Source: Natronorubrum texcoconense (GTDB lineage: Archaea; Halobacteriota; Halobacteria; Halobacteriales; Natrialbaceae). From it: a DNA stretch of 64,000 bases. The translations under genes were made by a program, and so were the position numbers. The notes below the pieces were generated by a model, which was not told the origin of the DNA, did no database searches, and saw only the letters and a program-made list of their open reading frames with translations. This document shows, in pieces, positions 7,808 to 16,234 of this stretch. Each line of letters starts with the position of its first letter. The first letter of the stretch is position 1. The stretch spans positions 62,001 through 126,000 of the forward strand of contig NZ_FNFE01000006.1 of the NCBI RefSeq assembly GCF_900100335.1, written 5' to 3'.

Positions 7808-9121
7808 ATGACTGAGGATTTCTACGACCTTCTCGAGATCCCGTCCGACGCCTCCCAGGACGAGATCAAAGACGCCTATCGCGAGCAGGTCCGCGTCTAC
7901 CATCCCGACCACAACGACGACGAGCGAGCCCGTGCCCAGTTTACGGCGGTCAAGAAGGCCTACGACATCCTCGGCGACTCCGTCGAGCGACAGGCCTACG
8001 ACCGCCTCGGCCACGAGGACTACGTCGCGAAGCGAACCAGCGGACTCCCCTCGCCGGACGTCTGGAAGAGCACCGACGACAGCTCGAGCAGTTCGACGGA
8101 CGAGGAGTCGGGGAAGACGTTCACCTACTCCGACGACGCGAGCGCCTCGAGCAACGCCGGGTCCTCGAAATCGACGTCGAAGACGAAGGCGACGGCGTCG
8201 TCCGCCGCCGGCGGAACGGCGTCGGGGTCAGCGGCGGGAACGTCCTCATCGACTTCGTCGACGTCGGCGTCCTCGAGTACAGCGGCGACGGGAACCGCGA
8301 CCGGCGGGGCAACCGGAACGGGGGCCGGTACCAGCAGTTCGGGCGGGACGAACCGGAGTGCCAGTTCGACCGACGGCGGAACGAGTCACGCGACCGCGGG
8401 TGGCCGAACGGGGAGCCGCTCCGGGACCGAATCGGCTCGGTTCGGCGACAACGCCGCCGTCCGTTGGTGGCGTCGCCAAAACTTCTCGCTGCCGCTGATC
8501 TGGACTTCCCTGTTCGTCTACCTCGCGGGCGTCGCCGACTTCGCGCTCGCGAACGACTCCGCGCTCGAGGGACTTTCGGCCGAACTGAGCGCCGTCGGCG
8601 CCGATCCCGGTGCGCTCTGGGACGTCCTCTCGAGCGGTCGTCACGGCGTCGAGTCGTCCGTCGGCTATCTCGCGGCGTTCGAACTCGTCGCGCCGCCGCT
8701 CGAGGGACCGCTCTGGGAGGTTGCGTTAGCCGGCGTCGTTGCCCTGACGCTGGTCGCCCTGCTCGGCGCTCGAGCGGCCCGAGACGCCGAGACGTGGGGA
8801 CCGATTTCGATCGACGAGACGATCGTGCTCGCGCTCGCGGTGGCCGCGTCGACCGTCCTCGTCGGCGGGCCGCTGCTGGCCGGAGCAGTCCTCATGCCGG
8901 TGCTGTTTACCGTCATCGTCCGCCACACCCGTCGCGGGCCGGGCTGGAAGCCGTCGTATCTCTACGTCCTGCCCGTGCTGGCTCCGCTCGCGGGGCTCGC
9001 AATCGGGGCCGCCGGCGAGGCGACGCTCGCGATCGATCTCCTCGCGTTCGTGCTCTTGCCGATCGTCGGCGGGCTCGGACTGCCGCTACGGGCGACGATC
9101 CGGAAACGCTTCGGCTGGTAA
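7808..9121 (+). CDS. membrane-anchored J-domain protein
   Basis: 437 residues. An N-terminal J-domain (residues 2-65) carries the DnaK-activating HPD at 32-34 (VYHPDHNDDERA). Residues ~85-215 are a long Ser/Thr/Gly/Ala linker. From ~228 to the end there are about five hydrophobic helices, such as LIWTSLFVYLAGVADFALA and IVLALAVAASTVLVGGPLL. No DnaJ zinc-finger or C-terminal substrate domains are present, so this is not the canonical DnaJ. It probably recruits Hsp70 to the membrane. It is convergent with the UDG-like gene, separated by one base. Confidence 0.85.
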   Translation: MTEDFYDLLEIPSDASQDEIKDAYREQVRVYHPDHNDDERARAQFTAVKKAYDILGDSVERQAYDRLGHEDYVAKRTSGLPSPDVWKSTDDSSSSSTDEESGKTFTYSDDASASSNAGSSKSTSKTKATASSAAGGTASGSAAGTSSSTSSTSASSSTAATGTATGGATGTGAGTSSSGGTNRSASSTDGGTSHATAGGRTGSRSGTESARFGDNAAVRWWRRQNFSLPLIWTSLFVYLAGVADFALANDSALEGLSAELSAVGADPGALWDVLSSGRHGVESSVGYLAAFELVAPPLEGPLWEVALAGVVALTLVALLGARAARDAETWGPISIDETIVLALAVAASTVLVGGPLLAGAVLMPVLFTVIVRHTRRGPGWKPSYLYVLPVLAPLAGLAIGAAGEATLAIDLLAFVLLPIVGGLGLPLRATIRKRFGW

Positions 9122-9122
9122 A

Positions 9123-9782
9123 TTACCCGACCGTCGTCGCGACGCCTTTCGTCTGCCGGTAATCGCGTCCGAGGATCTCCTCGAGTCGCGCCACGATCGC
9201 TTCCCGGTCAGTATCCTCCCACGCCGTCGGCTCCCTGATCGGCACGACCAGGAAGCCGCGGCCGCGGATCTCGCGGGCGTGGAGTCGGGGCATGTCGAGG
9301 TCGAGACGGTCTCGCTGGGTCGTGTACTCCCGGAGGACGTGGTCGGTCGCGCGCTCGCCTACCGGTAGGAGGATGTGCGCGTTGATCGCCCGGAGTTCGG
9401 CGTCGAAGTAGCGCTCGAGGTCGGCGTAGTCCTCCTCGCTCGGCGTCTCGCCGGCGGGGAGACAGCACATGTGGATGTAGCTGCAAAACAGGTTCTCGAG
9501 GTCGGGACGCTCCTCGGGTCCGCTGGCGAAGCCGACCTCGCGAGCGACGTTCTGAATCGCGTCGCCGGACGCGGTGCCGGTGAACGGCACGCCGGTCGAC
9601 GTTCCGCCGTGGACGCCGGGATGGTCGCCGATCAGGTAGAAGTCGGCGTTAGCGTCGCCGTAGCCGAAGACGGCGGTCCGCTCGTCAGGATCCGTGCGGT
9701 CGAACGGCGGTCGCAGTCCGAACGGGTTGCTCGTCCGCTCTGTAACGTTCTTCACGGGACTGGAAAGGCCGTCGAGGAGCAT
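9123..9782 (-). CDS. uracil-DNA glycosylase superfamily protein
   Basis: 219 residues from ATG 9782; a GTG at 9797 is the alternative. UDG-fold motif A appears as GDHPGVHGG (52-60), followed by GVPFTG (64-69), and the C-terminal motif as VVPIREPTAW. The typical catalytic-motif His of HPS/HPA is replaced by Glu-Pro. The four cysteines that hold the Fe-S cluster in family 4 UDGs are not all present. It is therefore a divergent haloarchaeal member whose activity on uracil is uncertain. It ends one base from the J-domain gene. Confidence 0.75.
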   Translation of the reverse strand: MLLDGLSSPVKNVTERTSNPFGLRPPFDRTDPDERTAVFGYGDANADFYLIGDHPGVHGGTSTGVPFTGTASGDAIQNVAREVGFASGPEERPDLENLFCSYIHMCCLPAGETPSEEDYADLERYFDAELRAINAHILLPVGERATDHVLREYTTQRDRLDLDMPRLHAREIRGRGFLVVPIREPTAWEDTDREAIVARLEEILGRDYRQTKGVATTVG

Positions 9783-9852
9783 AATCACCTCGATCACCGA
9801 ATTGCTCGCCGGAGTCGGAACTGCAGCGGAGCGGGCGACCGAGACGCGCGCG

Positions 9853-10569
9853 CTACTGATCCGGCTCGGGCTCGGTGTCGAACCCGTACTCGAGGCCGGT
9901 CGACGACCCGTCCCCGCCTTCCGACTGCTCTGCGAGGACCGTCGAATCGATCAACGTCGCGAGTCCGCGCCGGAGTCGCTGTGAGACGGCCGAGTCCGAG
10001 ACCTCGAGCTGTTCGCCCAGTTCGACGAGCGTCGTCTGGCGCGGAACGTCGAAGTAACCCGCACGGTAGGCGGCGGCGATCAACTCCCGCTGGGCCGTCG
10101 TCAGCCCGAACTGACGTGTGGAGCCGGGACTGACCGTCTCGTGGAGTTGGACGAGTTCCATCGAGATCCCCTGCTCGACGCAGTTCGTGTAGAACGCGGA
10201 GAGATCCTCGTAGGACGGAAACCGAAGTCGAAACGTCCACTGCGTGTCGGTTCCGACGGCGCTCGTGACGATCGCGTCGCGCTCGCGAATCGACTCGAGA
10301 ACGCCGTTGACGCGCCCGTTCCACGTCACCTTGACGAGGACGTGGTCGTCGGTCTCGTCGACGATCCCGGCGGTCGCAACGGCCGGTTCGTCCTCAATCG
10401 AGTCGACGATTGCGTCCCCGGCGGACGCGGGCGCCCAGAAGTACGGGACGACCGATTCGCTCGTGGGTACCGTCGTCTCCACGGTCAGCGTCACGTCCTC
10501 GTCGATATCTGCGAGTGCGCCGAGTGGGAACTCCGCCGCCGGAACGGCGACTGTCGCGATGATGCTCAT
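9853..10569 (-). CDS. HTH_10 (bacterio-opsin activator-like) transcriptional regulator
   Basis: 238 residues from ATG 10569 (MSIIATVAVPAAEFPLGAL, the typical opening of this family). The N-terminal ~150 residues form the sensor-like domain shared with Bat-type regulators. The C-terminal HTH_10 module begins at LTTAQRELIAAAYRAGYFD and includes LGEQLEVSDSAVSQRLRRG. A short acidic tail follows. Members regulate diverse haloarchaeal operons; the target here is not deducible. Upstream lies a ~315-bp non-coding gap with an AT-rich box. Confidence 0.9.
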   Translation of the reverse strand: MSIIATVAVPAAEFPLGALADIDEDVTLTVETTVPTSESVVPYFWAPASAGDAIVDSIEDEPAVATAGIVDETDDHVLVKVTWNGRVNGVLESIRERDAIVTSAVGTDTQWTFRLRFPSYEDLSAFYTNCVEQGISMELVQLHETVSPGSTRQFGLTTAQRELIAAAYRAGYFDVPRQTTLVELGEQLEVSDSAVSQRLRRGLATLIDSTVLAEQSEGGDGSSTGLEYGFDTEPEPDQ

Positions 10570-10883
10570 TCCACCCGTGCCCTCTCGAGCGATGGGTCGC
10601 GGGGACCGTGGCAATTCAGACGCAAACGTCGGTTCGACTGCGGCGAACGAATCGTTGGTAATTGCCGACTGTCACAGGACATGGAGGAGTCGTTCGGTGA
10701 AACATCCACAGGTGCTTACAAGAATTGGCCGGTTGGATATCGAAGTAGTTTAAATACGGGTCCGTATCTCGGGTCGGGACCTGACGCCGATTCCGTCGGG
10801 CGGGAGCGGATTCGAGAGTTGTCAGGGCCCGTCGTTCGGCGACGAGGTTCCGACTCAGTCCGAGGACGGGAACCGCTCAGACG
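10570..10883. other. intergenic region with AT-rich promoter-like box
   Basis: No credible gene. It contains a TTTAAA-type AT box at about 10747-10756 in otherwise GC-rich DNA, which could serve as a TATA element on either strand. Transcription of the HTH_10 regulator must start here or nearer its ATG. The 3' end of the nikR-like gene borders the right side. Confidence 0.4.
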
Positions 10884-11306
10884 TCATCGACCGTCGGCAT
10901 CCTCGCTCGTAGCCGTCGAATCCGCTCGCAACAGCGTCACCGAGACGCGCCCGACGGCGTCGAAGTCCTTCAGATGGTAGACGAGCGAGCGGATGCGTTC
11001 GGCCGAGCCGTGACAGAAGACGGCCTCGAGACACCACTCGCCGTGGTGGACGTGACAGGTCGTATCGATCTCGGACTGGAAATCGTGTTGAATCTCGTGG
11101 AGGTCCTCGATGATCGCTTCGTGGACGTAGTCGAAGACGACCGTTGCGGCGACCGTTCCGCGGGCCTGTTCTAGCTGGTGGTGGGACTCGACGTACTCCT
11201 GGATCGCCTCACGAAGCGCACGCGAGCGGGAGTCCAGACCTTCCGCCTGCCAGGTCCGGTCGAACTCGGCCAGCATCTCCTCGGGAACGTTGAGGCTGGT
11301 TCGCAT
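10884..11306 (-). CDS. nikR: nickel-responsive regulator NikR
   Basis: 140 residues, the family's length. An N-terminal ribbon-helix-helix (MRTSLNVPEEMLAEFDRTW, 1-19; SRALREAIQEYV, 28-39) is followed by an ACT-like ligand domain. The high-affinity nickel ligands known for NikR are conserved: His74 in QHDF, His85 and His87 in CHVHHGEW, and Cys92 in WCLEAV. It should repress a nickel or metal transport gene when Ni is bound, but no such gene is adjacent. The ATG at 11306 matches the family start. Confidence 0.93.
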   Translation of the reverse strand: MRTSLNVPEEMLAEFDRTWQAEGLDSRSRALREAIQEYVESHHQLEQARGTVAATVVFDYVHEAIIEDLHEIQHDFQSEIDTTCHVHHGEWCLEAVFCHGSAERIRSLVYHLKDFDAVGRVSVTLLRADSTATSEDADGR

Positions 11307-11412
11307 ACCCGGTCGTACGCGCGGCGGCGAAAAAGGTTCAGCGGTCGCCGATGTCCAACTGGACCGGACGATCACGGTGTGTTTATTGGCCAGAAGCGAC
11401 TCCCGTTGAACA

Positions 11413-11904
11413 ATGTATCAGCTCGGCCACTACGGGGCCGCGTTGCTCGTCTACGCACCCCTCGGGACCGTCGTCGGTCTCGCGGGGTACGAGACGGCCG
11501 CGATCGTCGGCGCGCTCGCCTGCGTTGCCCTCTCGACGCTGCCCGACTGCGACCACCGGATTCCGGGGATCGAACACCGCGGTCCGACCCACTCGGTGGG
11601 GTTCGCGCTGTTCGTCGGGGTCGGACTCGCCGCCGTTACCGCAGTGCTCGTCGGCGCCCCCTCGCCGCTCGCCGAGGTCGGCTTCGTCGCCTTCGCGTTC
11701 GTCGTCGGCAGCCTCTCGATCGTCTCACACCTCCTCGCCGACGCGCTCACGCCGATGGGGATCCGCCCGTTCTGGCCCGTCTCGAAGCGACACTACACCC
11801 TCTCCGTGACGAAAGCGGCGAACCCGATCGCGAACTACGTCCTGTTGGGGATCGGTGCCGGCGTGGGTGTCGTCGCGACGATCATCGTCGCCACGCTCGG
11901 CTGA
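11413..11904 (+). CDS. membrane-bound metal-dependent hydrolase (YdjM/LexA-binding-like family)
   Basis: 163 residues with four hydrophobic segments. The putative metal-binding motifs are DCDHRIPGIEHRGPTHS (about 45-62) and SHLLADALTPMG (about 106-117). This pattern of Asp/His near membrane helices defines the YdjM-like family, whose biochemical activity is poorly known. It diverges from nikR with about 100 bp between, so a shared promoter region is possible. A second family-like member is at 25609-26211 (minus strand). Confidence 0.85.
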   Translation: MYQLGHYGAALLVYAPLGTVVGLAGYETAAIVGALACVALSTLPDCDHRIPGIEHRGPTHSVGFALFVGVGLAAVTAVLVGAPSPLAEVGFVAFAFVVGSLSIVSHLLADALTPMGIRPFWPVSKRHYTLSVTKAANPIANYVLLGIGAGVGVVATIIVATLG

Positions 11905-11952
11905 GCGGGAGGCTGGTTTTCCGTACCGGTCCGAACACGAGTCGGCGAGAGA

Positions 11953-12828
11953 CTACTGCGTGTGGCCGTCGCGAGCCTCGGCTGCCGCAGTCCGGCTCAG
12001 ATAGATGCCGAGGACGAACGCGGCGAACAGCACCGCAACGCCGGTGAGATAGAGGGAGTCGAACGCCGGGTTGACGGCCTCGCGGGCGAGGAAGGCGACG
12101 ACGAACGCGAGGACCGTCGTGGCGCCCAGCACCGCGGTCAGTCGTCCGCTCCGCAACCGGCGGCGGCCGACCATGAGGGCGACGATAACGGTCGCCAGCA
12201 GCGCGAGCGTGACGGCGTACTGTGCCATCTGCAGCGACGGGCCGTAGGACGTGATGTCGCCGAGAGCGAACGGGCTGAGGGCGACGTGGAACGGAAGCGA
12301 CAGGGCGCCGAGCGCGAGCGCACTGGTGACGTGGTTCGCCGTCAGTCGCGGCGCCCAGACGAGCACCGTCGCCACGACGAAGAGGACGAAGATGAGAACG
12401 GCGGTCCAGAAGTGCAACTGGAGGATGTCCATCGTGTACTGCGTGACGGTTTCGCGGCCGAGGACGACCTGAATCGGCGTCAAGATTGCGCCCATAACCA
12501 CGAGCACGGCGACGCGGCGGTCGACGTCGGGGAGTCGCCAGGCCGCGGCCGCGGTTCCGATGATCGCAATCCCGGCGAACATGGCGACGAACCGGTGGAA
12601 CCACTCGTAGAAACTCGGCAGGTTCGCCGGGAACGCGTTGTACGGCCCGGCGTCACAGAGCGGCCAGTTTTGCTCACAGGCCAGCCCCGAGCCGGTCGCC
12701 TTCGCGGCGACGCCGAGCAGGATCGTCGCGGCGACCAGCACGAGCGTCGTCGCGAGTAGCTGGGGAAAGCCGAACCGTTCGATCAGCGGGCGAACTACCG
12801 GACGGGACGTGTGGCTATCGGTCGACAC
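11953..12828 (-). CDS. ctaA: heme A synthase (COX15/CtaA family)
   Basis: 291 residues with eight predicted membrane helices. Conserved features include GSGLACEQNWPLCDAG (46-61, with the Cys pair of the extracytoplasmic loop). Probable heme-ligand histidines lie in FYEWFHRFVA, DILQLHFWTA and the C-terminal half. The enzyme oxidises the C8 methyl of heme O to give heme A for aa3-type terminal oxidases. The companion heme O synthase (ctaB) is not in the window. It ends convergently with the YdjM-like gene. Confidence 0.93.
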   Translation of the reverse strand: MSTDSHTSRPVVRPLIERFGFPQLLATTLVLVAATILLGVAAKATGSGLACEQNWPLCDAGPYNAFPANLPSFYEWFHRFVAMFAGIAIIGTAAAAWRLPDVDRRVAVLVVMGAILTPIQVVLGRETVTQYTMDILQLHFWTAVLIFVLFVVATVLVWAPRLTANHVTSALALGALSLPFHVALSPFALGDITSYGPSLQMAQYAVTLALLATVIVALMVGRRRLRSGRLTAVLGATTVLAFVVAFLAREAVNPAFDSLYLTGVAVLFAAFVLGIYLSRTAAAEARDGHTQ

Positions 12829-13009
12829 GGGCGTTCAGACGGGGGTTAGGACCAGCTATACTTAGGTTGCCCGAGTCGTTCTTAGTTCGCTGGAATCGGC
12901 CGTCTAGACCGATCACGTCGGCGATTTCCTCAGCTTCGTTTCGAACACTCGCCGGGACCGACGGCTTCGCGTTCGTCGCATTCAAACGTCGCCCGCACCA
13001 GCACCCGGT

Positions 13010-14110
13010 ATGAACAAGCGAGCGCGACTCGAGCGCTACCTCGACTCGGCGGATCTCGACTCGGTCTGGTTCGCCCGACCGAACGCCTTCGCCTGGCTGA
13101 CGGGCGGGAACAACGTCGTCGACCGCGAGACGGACGCCGGCGTCGCCGCCGTCGGCTACGACGGATCGGACGTCCGAATCGTGACGAACAACATCGAAGC
13201 GGACCGGATTCGGGCGGAGGAGATTCCTGATCTCGAGGCCGAAGACGTCTCCGTCGAGCAGTTCCCCTGGCACGCCTCCTCGCTCGGCGAGGCCATCGCG
13301 GCCCGCACGGACGACGAGCGTGCGGCCGCCGACATCGACGTACCCGGTCTCGAGCGCGTCGATCCGACCGCGCTTCGTCAGCCGCTGACGGAGCGCGATA
13401 TCGAGCGGTACCGAGAGCTGAGCGGGCAGACGGCGTCGGCCGTCGAATCGGTCTGTCGGGAGCTCCGCGCCGACGACAGCGAACACGAGGTCGCGTCGGC
13501 GCTACGGGTCGCCCTCTCGGCGCGCGACATCGAAGCGCCCGTCGTCCTCGTCGGCGGAAGCGAGCGCGTCCAGCAGTACCGCCACTACACGCCCACCGAG
13601 GCCGAGTTGGGCGACTACGCGCTGGTCTCGGTGACGACACAACGCGCCGGCCTCCACGCGAGCTGTACCCGCACCGTCGCCTTCGACCCGCCGTCGTGGC
13701 TCGAGGACCGACACGCCATCGCGACCCGCGTCGAAACGACAGCACTTGCGGCGACTCAGGAAGCAGCAGTCGAGGGCGGAACGGCCGGGGACGTCTTCGA
13801 AGCGATCCAGCACGCGTACGACACGCTCGACTACGACGGCGAGTGGGAGCACCACCACCAGGGCGGTGCGGCGGGATTCGCGGGCCGAGAGTGGATCGCG
13901 ACGCCCGACCACGAGGCGTCGGTCACGGCACCGATGGCCTACGCGTGGAACCCGACCGTACAGGGCGCAAAGAGCGAGGGAACCGTCCTCGTCACCGAGG
14001 ACGAAATCGAGCCGCTGACGTCGACGGAGCGCTGGCCGACGACGACCGCACGGGCCGTCGACGACGAGCTGGAACTCGAACGGCCGGCGGTGCTGGGGCT
14101 CGAGGACTGA
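13010..14110 (+). CDS. M24-fold (creatinase/Xaa-Pro peptidase-like) protein lacking metal ligands
   Basis: 366 residues: a creatinase-like N-terminal domain (1-~130) and a pita-bread M24 domain (~140-366). The usual five metal ligands are Asp, Asp, His, Glu, Glu. Both Asp positions are Ser here (LVSVTTQRAGLHASCTRT, where SDxTRT is expected), and the first Glu appears to be Asn (YAWNPTVQ). A His is kept in HHHQGG, and the last Glu in VLVTEDE. It is probably not an active dinuclear peptidase. The alternatives are a binding protein or a C-N lyase-like activity, as some non-peptidase M24 members have. The start at ATG 13010 is clear. Confidence 0.85.
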   Translation: MNKRARLERYLDSADLDSVWFARPNAFAWLTGGNNVVDRETDAGVAAVGYDGSDVRIVTNNIEADRIRAEEIPDLEAEDVSVEQFPWHASSLGEAIAARTDDERAAADIDVPGLERVDPTALRQPLTERDIERYRELSGQTASAVESVCRELRADDSEHEVASALRVALSARDIEAPVVLVGGSERVQQYRHYTPTEAELGDYALVSVTTQRAGLHASCTRTVAFDPPSWLEDRHAIATRVETTALAATQEAAVEGGTAGDVFEAIQHAYDTLDYDGEWEHHHQGGAAGFAGREWIATPDHEASVTAPMAYAWNPTVQGAKSEGTVLVTEDEIEPLTSTERWPTTTARAVDDELELERPAVLGLED

Positions 14111-14214
14111 GCGGCTGATCGGTGCTCAAAACGGGGGTGGAGGCTGGGAGACGACAGAGAGCACATTGGGGTGACGCGAAGCGACCGCGTCTCGACTGCG
14201 GTGTTGCCGTCCGG

Positions 14215-14889
14215 CTAGTCGTCCGCACTCGACTCGTCGTCGTCCTCGAGGAGTTCGACGTCCGCCTCCTCCGCCGCCGACGGTTCGTCGTCGTCCTCTT
14301 TGTCCCGGGTATCGCCCAGCGAGCCGACTTCGGGCGACTCGGTGTCGTCGACGGTGATCGTTACCGGTTCGGCGTCACGCTCGAGATCCGAGTCCGACGC
14401 CTCGTGCCGATCGAGGACGCGATCGAGGGTGAAGATGGTGTTCAGTTCCTGCTGGACCTGATCGACGACGCCGCCGACGAGTTCGCTCGGCTGGATCGCC
14501 GTGTACTCGTAGGGGTTGTTCCCCGCCCCCTCGCTCGCGCGTTTTTCCCGCGTCACGCGGTCTTCGTCGTGGAGTTCAGCCAGCGCTTCCCGGACCGTGC
14601 TCGGGTAGAGACCGGTCCCCTGTGCGACCTCCTCGGAGGTGCTGCCGGGGGTCGCCAGCAGGTGGACGTAGATTTTCGCTCGCGTCTCCGTGTCGAGGAT
14701 CCACGAAAGCAGGTCGACTATTCGCTGGTCGACCTCCTCGACGGCCGCCGTTCGAACGCCGTCGCCGTCGCTCTCGTCGTTCACGAAGACGTCCACGTCG
14801 GTCAGGTCGTACGCCTCGCCAGTCTCGTCTCGATGCTGTTCGTCGCTCCCGTCGTCTACCCGGTGCTCGTCAGTGTCGTCTGAAGCCAT
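14215..14889 (-). CDS. winged-helix transcriptional regulator with acidic tail
   Basis: 224 residues from ATG 14889 (MASDDTDEHRV). An acidic N-terminus precedes a TrmB/ArsR-like winged helix at about 70-125 (ETRAKIYVHLLATPGSTSEE and GLYPSTVREALAELHDED). It is followed by a dimerisation-like helix (VVDQVQQELNTIFTLDRVLD) and a Glu/Asp-rich C-terminus. The HTH call is good; ligand and targets are unknown. It is separated by ~60 bp from the end of gshA on the same strand, so independent expression is likely. Confidence 0.85.
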   Translation of the reverse strand: MASDDTDEHRVDDGSDEQHRDETGEAYDLTDVDVFVNDESDGDGVRTAAVEEVDQRIVDLLSWILDTETRAKIYVHLLATPGSTSEEVAQGTGLYPSTVREALAELHDEDRVTREKRASEGAGNNPYEYTAIQPSELVGGVVDQVQQELNTIFTLDRVLDRHEASDSDLERDAEPVTITVDDTESPEVGSLGDTRDKEDDDEPSAAEEADVELLEDDDESSADD

Positions 14890-14953
14890 CTGTTGTCTCG
14901 TCGAAGACAACGCTTCGCACGGAAGTAAACCTTTGCGGGGGATCGAACCCGCG

Positions 14954-16042
14954 TTACTCGGTACCGAGTAGAATCGACTCGCAGAGGGCGTCAGCTCCCG
15001 ACTCCTCGCGTATTCGTCGCTGTCGCTGGGCGCCGCTCTCGCGGTCGTACACGCGCCCGATACCGTCGATTCCCAGCCGTTCGCACTCACGGTCGACGAG
15101 TTCGCCGAGGTCGACCGTCCCCTCGAGGTCGCGGCTGATAAGCGAGGCTTCGTGGCCGTGACGGATCGCCCGCCACTTGTTCTCGTCTAACAGTTCGCGA
15201 CGGTGCTCGCGGGCGTAGCCCGACGCGCCGTCCTCGTAGGCGGCCGCGAGATCCTCGACGAGCGCGCGGGCGTACTCGACGAACGCGAGGACGACGTCGG
15301 GATCGGCCTGGCCGTCCGGCGTGCGCAGTTCGACCGTCCCGTGGGCCGTGTGCGGGCGAACGTCGTACCAGAGTTCGCCCCGATCCTCGATCGAGTCGGT
15401 CTCGAGCATCCGGCGTTCGAACCGGTCGAACGCCTCGTAGTCCTCGAAGTAGGTCGGCATCCCGGTGTTCGGCAGTGCCTCGAATATCTTCGCGCGCGCA
15501 GACTGTAGCCCCGTGTCGAAGCCGTTCCAGTACGGCGAGTTCGCGGAGAGCGCGAGCATGATCGGCACGTACCAGCGCAGTTCGTTGGCGATCCAGACCG
15601 CCTTGTCCGCGTCGTCGACGCCGACGTGGACGTGGACGCCCGCGGTCGTGTTCCGGTGTTGTGGGTACTGAATGCGGTCGAGTTGGGAGCGATATCGGGG
15701 CTTCTCGGCGTGCTCGAGCTCGCGCCACTTCGCCAACGGGTGCAACCCCGCAGCGGCGATCTGGTAGCCGTGGTCGGCGGCGTGGTCGACTAGCGCCCGC
15801 CGGATCTCGAGCAGCGACTCGCGGGCGTCGCTCGGCTCCTCGATCAGCGGCGTCTGCGTCTCGATGACGAACTTGAACAGCTCGTGGTCGAGTCGGCCCT
15901 CGAGGATCTCGGGCGGATCGTGTTCGTAGACGAGTTCGTCGGTGCCGCTGGTGGGACGGCCAGTCTCGTCGACGACGAAGCACTCCTCTTCGATCCCCAG
16001 CGTGCCCATGCGCGTAAACGAATCCCGGGACCCGCGTTCCAT
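14954..16042 (-). CDS. gshA: glutamate--cysteine ligase (GCS2 family)
   Basis: 362 residues of the carboxylate-amine ligase/GCS2 fold: [19 protein letters not shown] near the N-terminus, [10 protein letters not shown] mid-protein and [12 protein letters not shown]. Haloarchaea accumulate gamma-glutamylcysteine as their main thiol, and GshA of this family makes it from Glu and Cys with ATP. The ORF begins [20 protein letters not shown]; the internal ATG at residue 12 is an alternative start close to the conserved core. It ends just 64 bp after the regulator gene's ATG. Confidence 0.92.
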   Translation of the reverse strand: MERGSRDSFTRMGTLGIEEECFVVDETGRPTSGTDELVYEHDPPEILEGRLDHELFKFVIETQTPLIEEPSDARESLLEIRRALVDHAADHGYQIAAAGLHPLAKWRELEHAEKPRYRSQLDRIQYPQHRNTTAGVHVHVGVDDADKAVWIANELRWYVPIMLALSANSPYWNGFDTGLQSARAKIFEALPNTGMPTYFEDYEAFDRFERRMLETDSIEDRGELWYDVRPHTAHGTVELRTPDGQADPDVVLAFVEYARALVEDLAAAYEDGASGYAREHRRELLDENKWRAIRHGHEASLISRDLEGTVDLGELVDRECERLGIDGIGRVYDRESGAQRQRRIREESGADALCESILLGTE

Positions 16043-16234
16043 CGTCTCCCGTTTTCGCCCGCGGTGGTAAATACCGTTTGGACTCGGCAGCGTGGGTTCC
16101 CTGGGAGTGCGGGCCGTGATAACGGAGGGCTGACTCGAGCCGGGGGTCGCCCCGGTCGTCGGTCCCCCTTCGGTCGCCGCTCGATCGCGCCTCGGTCGTC
16201 GGCCGCCCCCGCTCGACCATCGGTCAGTCCCGGC

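Noticed and set aside
9694-9984. Short plus-strand ORF between UDG and HTH_10 genes
   Set aside because: Overlaps two recognised genes on the opposite strand and has no family character.
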